Origin: Pardosa pseudoannulata
Taxonomy: Eukaryota; Arthropoda; Arachnida; Araneae; Lycosidae
DNA: 64,000 nt
Reading direction: 5' to 3'
Assembly (NCBI GenBank): GCA_032207245.1
Contig: CM063502.1
Span: 47,632,404-47,696,403, forward strand
Shown here: piece by piece, positions 62,001-64,000 of the stretch
Layout: every line of letters starts with the position of its first letter
How positions within the stretch are numbered: position 1 is the first letter of the stretch
Program-made: the position numbers and the translations under genes
The notes under the pieces: generated by a model
Told to the model about the DNA's origin: nothing
The model's input: only the letters and a program-made list of their open reading frames with translations
Database searches by the model: none

Positions 62001-62867
62001 AATAAAGTCAGACTTTAAAGAAATTAATGCTGTTTTAACATTACTTGACTTCAAATTAAAATGTTTTGCATTCCCCTTGAAATTCATATTAACTGAGTTC
62101 AACTCTGTATCTCAATACTGGCCATACACAAAGAGGAATGAAGAAAGCTTCTCAAATAACAATACCTATAACTACATCATCAAAAAAAAAAAAAAAAGAA
62201 TATTTTGAAGCATCAAGAATATGTCCATGCATTTAAATTATCTGACAAAATAAAAGAGCCAGTTGTGTTTGATTATACGACTCACCTCTAGAATTCTCAT
62301 TTTTACTTTATTAAAATACCAAAAATGAAAAAATACTACAAAGAAATTAAGATCAACATTCTTTAATCTCGATAAATTCCTCTATCATAAGCATATGGCT
62401 ATATCTATTGGTAACAAAAAATATTAATTAAATCTTCCATCTAAAATAATGAATATGATATACGTGTTCTGAGTCAATTTAAACTGTGTTACATATATCA
62501 TCTTACTAGGAAGTGACATTCACATCTGTATCATATGTGATACACCTGCCCTGAAAGAGCAAAGTATGTGACATTAAATATATTAAATTTTGAATATCAT
62601 GCGTTTTTTCTAAATTATCAATACAAAAAAAAAGTAAAAAAGTAAAAGCAATATATTAGAGCAATTTATAAAAGCACCAAAAAATTAATAGAAAATACAT
62701 AGAAATTATATAAATATAGCTCATTTAACATAAAGGCAAAATGTCAAATGGAAAAATGTTTCATAGTAAATTTCAATATATGGAGTTATTTACCTAAGAT
62801 TTATTTCTTTTGTCCTTAAAAAATTCAGAATTATTTTGAAAAGTTCAGGATCTCTGTCTATAAAAAT
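28791..62867 (-). CDS. KCTD3: KCTD3/SHKBP1-type BTB-WD40 protein, 15 coding exons, 5' end missing
   Basis: Fifteen exons with GT/AG borders and unbroken phase encode 671 residues plus a TGA stop. Exons 1-3 give the second half of a KCTD-type BTB/T1 domain ([46 protein letters not shown]). Exon 4 is a Ser/Arg-rich linker. Exons 5-14 give a WD40-like propeller with motifs nearly identical to vertebrate KCTD3: [74 protein letters not shown] and MWDLTTALD. Exon 15 has LLDQCDL and the C-terminus. Vertebrate KCTD3 is about 815 residues with a longer tail. Family knowledge: KCTD3 acts as an HCN3 channel partner and SHKBP1 binds CIN85; the BTB domain mediates self-assembly. The initiator Met and first BTB half lie beyond 62,868. 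The identification is firm; the cellular role here is inferred. Confidence 0.96.
29310..29560. other. GC-richer block with inverted similarity to 31993-32024
   Basis: GTGGCTCTATTCTCCCCTCT at about 29320 nearly matches the reverse complement of 32000-32020 (GTGGCTCAATTCTCCCCTTT). The remainder is CG-richer than its flanks, with a 120-codon frame of no recognisable product. It is probably a transposon end or a repeat. Confidence 0.4.
30300..30387. repeat. (CATA)n(TA)n microsatellite
   Basis: CATA/TACA units pass into a TA run. Confidence 0.95.
31740..32026. repeat. CG-richer repeat block with GAACGAA motifs
   Basis: It contains repeated AACGAA/GTTCG motifs and ends GGGGAGAATTGAGCCAC, the inverse of the start of the block at 29310. 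The family is not recognised. Confidence 0.4.
32447..32905 (-). pseudogene. LINE reverse-transcriptase ORF C-terminal remnant
   Basis: Minus-strand reading gives, in order, [23 protein letters not shown], [50 protein letters not shown] and a final [11 protein letters not shown] before TGA (32447-32449). These are the C-terminal blocks of non-LTR retrotransposon ORF2 (PVL.YG.E, WR...N.EL...Y, RWAGH..R, GRP...W.D). Several frame changes and an A/T tract insertion near 32625-32650 break it. Only the last ~150 residues of an ORF of about 900 or more remain, as expected for 5'-truncated LINE insertion. The clade is not determined. Confidence 0.75.
33809..34900 (+). pseudogene. Tc1-like element, decayed and 3'-truncated
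   Basis: A TA-preceded end CACTGCTCAAAATAATTAGG (33809 on) is a typical Tc1 terminal repeat. The transposase frame from about 34069 reads [40 protein letters not shown] and [16 protein letters not shown], a paired-like HTH domain. After a stop and frame changes come [11 protein letters not shown] (first catalytic D, near 34500) and [13 protein letters not shown] (second D, near 34800). The third acidic block and the 3' inverted repeat are missing. The start codon has been lost: TAA precedes the HTH frame. Confidence 0.8.
35353..35642 (-). rRNA. 28S rRNA fragment (pseudogene), antisense to the + strand
   Basis: The reverse complement contains hallmark large-subunit rRNA sequence: GACTCAGAACTGGCACAGAC, GGGAATCCGACTG, TTAATTAAAACAAAGCATTG and GACGCAATGTGATTTCTGCC followed by CAGTGCTCTGAATGTCA. 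The GC-rich part preceding it fits a variable expansion segment. It ends abruptly near GAATGTCA, short of the conserved AACTATGACTCTCTTAAGGT region used by R2 elements. At about 290 bp it is only a piece of a molecule of roughly 4 kb, so not functional. Changes such as CAGAGATCG at a normally conserved place suggest decay. Confidence 0.9.
35697..35701 (+). repeat. 5' target-site duplication CCTAA
   Basis: Five bases directly before the 5' LTR, identical to 40598-40602 directly after the 3' LTR remnant. Confidence 0.85.
35702..36257 (+). repeat. 5' LTR (556 bp)
   Basis: Begins TGTAAGTATC and ends GCATATAACA, giving TGT...ACA termini. AATAAA at 36104-36109 is the likely poly-A signal. Its last 31 bases (36227-36257) recur at 40567-40597 with two mismatches. 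Confidence 0.88.
36259..36276 (+). other. Candidate primer-binding site
   Basis: TGGTATCAGGAACAGGG starts one base after the LTR. TGG is the complement of a tRNA CCA end. Which tRNA primes is not determined. Confidence 0.6.
36865..38277 (+). CDS. gag: Gag-protease polyprotein of the LTR element
   Basis: The 470-residue frame is open from ATG 36865; an upstream in-frame TTG at 36853 is unlikely to be used. The N-terminus ([18 protein letters not shown]) resembles the SAP-like helix pair seen in other arthropod Gypsy Gag proteins. A highly charged coiled-coil-like segment (about residues 58-100) follows, then the Gag core. A CCHC zinc knuckle, [14 protein letters not shown], sits at residues 328-341 and binds nucleic acid. 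A retropepsin-like active site, [12 protein letters not shown], follows with its Asp at residue 421. The frame ends at TAG 38275-38277, yet the same frame continues open downstream, so the stop is either a mutation or a readthrough site. Confidence 0.88.
   Translation: MSFLYKVKKADLVQLACDFGIEMSLEMNKTQLINLIVQGENYAEDAARGLLESILEECLEKEKLEREEKEKERAYELEALRIKSDLIRHEDEIMRRSSSKRSYSEEVGTINRVKSIDEIIKKIRLLTVKVPSKPEGWNFFFNSLEKTFACEKVEQELKPRILICLLGEKAANLFTNMESDEFNNYDAVKEVVLREFEPSPETCLDNFRKAKRNAGENFAQYATRLTSMWEYYYKLRGARDAKTINQIIVSDKLMTTLDGEVASHILIRQGETWFKPKQLAQECDRFFAAKGRKYNNTPRSEPIGEEKRNNRGFSETKRDFQRERNAGCFLCGDKEHFKRDCLRARRDNRRTNNKPTRVNVARGLTNPNTMTERQEEGGTDTERVVIARINSLQRDNTIPFRGKLKRVKVRVNGRIIDALLDSGSEVTVVRQDLLGEVNTEGLPNIFLKGLFGPPVKCPLVKANLALYEGE
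38278..38934 (+). pseudogene. pol: Pol segment: protease tail, linker and integrase H2C2 domain
   Basis: This is in the same frame as gag, past the TAG. It opens with the end of the protease-like domain ([11 protein letters not shown]), then a charged, low-complexity linker rich in Glu, Gly and Arg (38390-38570). It then gives the integrase zinc-binding domain: [20 protein letters not shown], with the two His near 38776-38799, and YCKACVQCQ with Cys at 38878 and 38887. No reverse transcriptase lies between protease and integrase, which is the key oddity. TAG at 38932-38934 is followed by a one-base frame change into the integrase core. Confidence 0.85.
38935..40091 (+). pseudogene. pol: Pol segment: integrase catalytic core, GPY/F-like C-terminus and start of RT
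   Basis: Open from about 38937 in the new frame. The DD35E catalytic residues are visible: NIDLIGP (Asp codon 38970), IASDNGTNF (Asp 39150) and [10 protein letters not shown] (Glu 39258), with 35 residues between the last two. A C-terminal RWQGPAKIV motif (about 39675) is the GPY/F-like module. About 60 residues later comes a typical Gypsy RT lead-in ([20 protein letters not shown], then [13 protein letters not shown]), ending at TAG 40089-40091. The same frame resumes immediately after that stop. The integrase would insert the cDNA into host DNA; the reading frame is broken in this copy. Confidence 0.88.
40092..40566 (+). pseudogene. pol: Pol segment: truncated reverse transcriptase
   Basis: This continues the integrase frame. 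RT blocks appear in order: [33 protein letters not shown], then after a one-base frameshift near 40365 [20 protein letters not shown] and [11 protein letters not shown]. The catalytic Y-x-D-D box reads YIDN (40493-40504), so one of the metal-binding aspartates is changed. The domain stops after [10 protein letters not shown], where 3' LTR sequence begins. The rest of RT and all of RNase H are absent. Confidence 0.88.
40567..40597 (+). repeat. 3' LTR remnant (31 bp)
   Basis: GACATTCGCGGACTGCTCGG and the following bases to TATAACA match the last 31 bases of the 5' LTR, with two transitions. The other ~525 bases of the 3' LTR are missing. Confidence 0.85.
40598..40602 (+). repeat. 3' target-site duplication CCTAA
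   Basis: Exact match to 35697-35701. Confidence 0.85.
41195..41243 (-). CDS. KCTD3: KCTD3 exon 14
   Basis: Forty-nine bases encoding [16 protein letters not shown], the strongly conserved end of the propeller. Phase 0 in, 1 out; acceptor TTTTAG, donor GTAAAA. Confidence 0.95.
42452..42584 (-). CDS. KCTD3: KCTD3 exon 13
   Basis: Encodes [40 protein letters not shown] and GAIQ. GSRPRRY and FTGH are nearly invariant in the family. Phase 2 in, 0 out. Confidence 0.95.
42665..42761 (-). CDS. KCTD3: KCTD3 exon 12
   Basis: Encodes [20 protein letters not shown] then [12 protein letters not shown]. Phase 1 in, 2 out. Confidence 0.95.
43141..43169. repeat. A29 homopolymer
   Basis: An uninterrupted run of 29 A within intron 11. 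Confidence 0.95.
44672..44827 (-). CDS. KCTD3: KCTD3 exon 11
   Basis: Encodes [40 protein letters not shown] and [12 protein letters not shown]. Phase 1 in, 1 out. Confidence 0.95.
45131..45301 (-). CDS. KCTD3: KCTD3 exon 10
   Basis: Encodes [40 protein letters not shown] and [14 protein letters not shown], one propeller repeat. Phase 1 in, 1 out. Confidence 0.95.
46017..46133 (-). CDS. KCTD3: KCTD3 exon 9
   Basis: Encodes [20 protein letters not shown] then [19 protein letters not shown]. Phase 1 in, 1 out. This is the most conserved segment of the gene. Confidence 0.96.
46425..46560 (-). repeat. Decayed SINE copy (minus) in intron 8
   Basis: TTGGTTTCAAACACTATAGT then GTCTCTTTGTACC, and GAACATACATGCCAGCAGTG then GAATTTGATGCCATAAACTC, align with the same ordered blocks of the SINE at 19151-19323. 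No target duplication was recognised. Confidence 0.5.
47222..47309 (-). CDS. KCTD3: KCTD3 exon 8
   Basis: Encodes [20 protein letters not shown] then CNNGSIYYI. Phase 0 in, 1 out. Confidence 0.96.
47310..49685 (-). other. KCTD3 intron 7
   Basis: AT-rich. It contains the second copy (about 48060-48360) of the dispersed repeat found at 11630-12130. No further exon recognised. Confidence 0.6.
48060..48360 (+). repeat. Dispersed repeat, copy of 11630-12130
   Basis: Ordered matches with the other copy include CAGAAAATTAG, TTAGTTTTGAGAGAT, AACACTC, AGATATTTTAGGTG and AATAATTTTG. The copies are old and gapped. Confidence 0.45.
49686..49801 (-). CDS. KCTD3: KCTD3 exon 7
   Basis: Encodes [20 protein letters not shown] then [19 protein letters not shown]. 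Phase 1 in, 0 out; VGVW and QHWQ are propeller hallmarks. Confidence 0.96.
50912..50925. repeat. G14 homopolymer
   Basis: Fourteen consecutive G, unusual in such AT-rich DNA; intron 6. Confidence 0.95.
51235..51428 (-). CDS. KCTD3: KCTD3 exon 6
   Basis: Encodes [40 protein letters not shown] and [20 protein letters not shown]. Phase 2 in, 1 out; SAGWQ..FTSPY and ALNAK are family blocks. Confidence 0.96.
52575..52671 (-). CDS. KCTD3: KCTD3 exon 5
   Basis: Encodes [20 protein letters not shown] then [18 protein letters not shown] and AYAHF mark the propeller start. Phase 1 in, 2 out. Confidence 0.96.
53621..54004 (-). CDS. KCTD3: KCTD3 exon 4 (Ser/Arg-rich linker)
   Basis: A 384-base exon encoding the linker between BTB domain and propeller. 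It has an acidic/polar start ([20 protein letters not shown]), then [20 protein letters not shown], then a run of Ser-Arg motifs ([28 protein letters not shown]). RxxS and HSR repeats suggest phosphorylation or SH3/14-3-3-type docking, but that is inference. The acceptor is a tandem CAGCAG (54002-54007), so splicing may add or omit one Ala. The lower donor is ATG|GTAATT. Confidence 0.93.
55008..55070. repeat. (TA)n microsatellite
   Basis: A nearly perfect TA run in intron 3. Confidence 0.95.
56242..56692 (+). mobile_element. Solo LTR with perfect 5-bp target duplication
   Basis: The 451-bp unit starts TGTTAGAAGTTGCAG and ends GATAACA, giving TGTTA...TAACA inverted termini. Perfect direct repeats CTTAG flank it (56237-56241, 56693-56697). 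A TATA-like GATATATAAGAGG (about 56480) is followed by AATAAA (about 56582), the usual LTR promoter and poly-A layout. It differs from the LTR at 35702. It is opposite in orientation to KCTD3. The single LTR implies recombination that removed the internal region. Confidence 0.9.
56785..56950 (+). repeat. Decayed SINE copy in intron 3
   Basis: Blocks GTTTGAATTCTGC (B box), AGAATTGGCTTTATGTAGTA, GGTTCCCATCTAATTAGC and GTAGTATTCCAAAC match the family at 18021-18211 in order. CATATTGG occurs on both sides (about 56776 and 56963), a possible target duplication. Confidence 0.75.
58011..58091 (-). CDS. KCTD3: KCTD3 exon 3
   Basis: Encodes [20 protein letters not shown] then HGYLPPA, the end of the BTB region. 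Phase 1 in, 1 out. Confidence 0.96.
58092..61005 (-). other. KCTD3 intron 2
   Basis: AT-rich, with a T28 run at 58970-58997. No further exon, RNA or transposon recognised. Confidence 0.6.
61006..61064 (-). CDS. KCTD3: KCTD3 exon 2
   Basis: Encodes [19 protein letters not shown] of the BTB/T1 domain. Phase 2 in, 1 out. Confidence 0.96.
61065..62793 (-). other. KCTD3 intron 1 (numbered within this window)
   Basis: AT-rich, no recognised feature. Confidence 0.6.
62794..62867 (-). CDS. KCTD3: KCTD3 exon 1 of those in the window
   Basis: Encodes [20 protein letters not shown] then EINL, in the middle of the BTB domain. Acceptor TTTCAG, donor AG|GTAAAT. It enters in phase 0, so at least one upstream exon must supply the start codon and the NVGG-type BTB N-terminus. 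Confidence 0.96.
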
Positions 62868-64000
62868 CTGAAATAAATGTAATATTTATTTACTGACCAA
62901 AAATATTATATATTAAAATGCAACTCTTAAATAAATCTTTTATAAGAAAGATTTAAATTTTTAATTTATTGTACAGCTCTATGAATTATTTTAGAAACTA
63001 AAAAAAAAAAAAGAAAAGAAATGGAAGAAAAAAAGATAGCCTAAATTTACAAAAGGTAATCTTGAATATGCTATTCAGGACAGAAAAAAGCATGAAAATT
63101 CTTTACTAGAGATAAAAAAATGTAATATAATAAGAGAATTAAATTAGAGAAGAAAAATATGTTTTTAACTTTCCATAGCCTAACCTAACCTCATTATCTC
63201 AATTAATGATATAACACATGGTTCGCTAATATAATTAATATAAAATTTATAGTTCTATAACTCAATTTTCATTTGAAGAGCTATTCCAATTTACTCACAA
63301 AAGCAAGTCATATATTACATCATATGCATGCATACATACATATCAGCTATGAAATCAACAAAAAAATTATGAAGCTTCTGAGAAACTGTACTGTTTTTAA
63401 ATCGTATTATGAGTTACCAAAAGAAACCAGGACAGAAATGAGAACTCTGTTTTAAAATCTCAAATTTGTTTACTGTCTTTAAGCATATATTTCTTGCAAA
63501 TATGAAATCCTTTTTAATAAAACTGTATTTAAGAATCCCTTTTTTTATTATTCCAGGAGTCAAATGCACAGGCTTATCAGAGAAACCAACATGCAAGTAT
63601 TGGGTTTCTTCTGGCAACTCTAAAGCTTAATATCTTGCATTATAGGTATGCTTGGTTAGGAAACTGTTAGATAACCCCATTTGGTGACAAATCCTAATAT
63701 GCAAAGGAACTTCAAGGAGGCTGTAGAACTAATAATTCCCAGAATATACTATACCTATCTCAAAAACTATAAAAAGAATTACCTTTTCTGTTAAGATCAG
63801 TAAAGATTTTACTATGAAAGAGAAAGAGAGCATGTCTGTTTTTAACATATGAAGAAGATATTGCTTATTTGAATATATTTGTACATTATAAGGCTAAGTA
63901 GTTTTATTGGCATAGAATTTTAGTATCTTGTTAACAGCTTTACCATGCTAAGAAAGATTTTTAACTAAAGTTAGTTAAGATGCTAACTTCATGAGATTAC
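62868..64000 (-). other. Upstream KCTD3 intron, no exon seen
   Basis: I searched by eye for the missing BTB N-terminal exon and found none, so it lies beyond the window. Confidence 0.6.

Noticed and set aside
63180..63195. TTAGG-type telomere repeat (CCTAACCTAACC)
   Set aside because: Only about two units; chance-level in this composition.

Overview
The window is nuclear DNA of a eukaryote: AT-rich, intron-rich, with no operons. It contains animal-type transposons and one conserved spliced metazoan gene. The gene sequence, the Tc1/hAT/SINE mixture and the divergent 28S rRNA fragment suggest an arthropod. A chelicerate such as a spider is my best guess, but that is inference.

Region 1 (about 1-28,000) has no intact gene that I recognise. 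It is a transposon graveyard with many dateable insertions. It holds a ~170-bp tandem repeat (174-852), a hAT-like MITE with a perfect 8-bp target duplication nested in an older repeat (1720-2381), a hAT element with inverted ends (about 4034-5829) and an orphan THAP zinc-finger reading frame (7064-7237). Tc1/mariner pseudogenes lie at 10178-11144 and 12305-13381, and a second inverted-repeat element starts ten bases after the latter (13431-14148). A second hAT copy (from about 14640) is interrupted by another hAT element with a perfect 8-bp duplication (15025-15809). tRNA-derived SINEs with target duplications (18021-18211, 19151-19323), a CATGACTTT-rich MITE (22099-22880) and long (AT)n microsatellites fill the rest.

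Region 2 (28,791-62,867, minus strand) is one gene, the orthologue of KCTD3/SHKBP1, a BTB plus WD40-propeller protein. I resolved 15 coding exons with canonical GT/AG borders and consistent phase, giving 671 residues and the stop codon. The 5' exon(s), with the initiator Met and the first half of the BTB domain, lie beyond the right edge. The last intron (12.2 kb) carries a LINE remnant, a Tc1 remnant, an antisense 28S rRNA fragment and an LTR retrotransposon. The ~4-kb third intron carries a perfect solo LTR.

The most unusual item is the LTR retrotransposon at 35702-40597. It has Ty3/Gypsy-type protein domains, but integrase lies upstream of reverse transcriptase (gag-protease-integrase-RT), the copia-like order known from Gmr1-type elements. 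Its LTR boundaries and 5-bp target duplication (CCTAA) are clear. The copy is broken by two in-frame stops and two frameshifts, and its 3' LTR is reduced to 31 bp.

Region 3 (62,868-64,000) is upstream intron of the KCTD3 gene with nothing further recognised.
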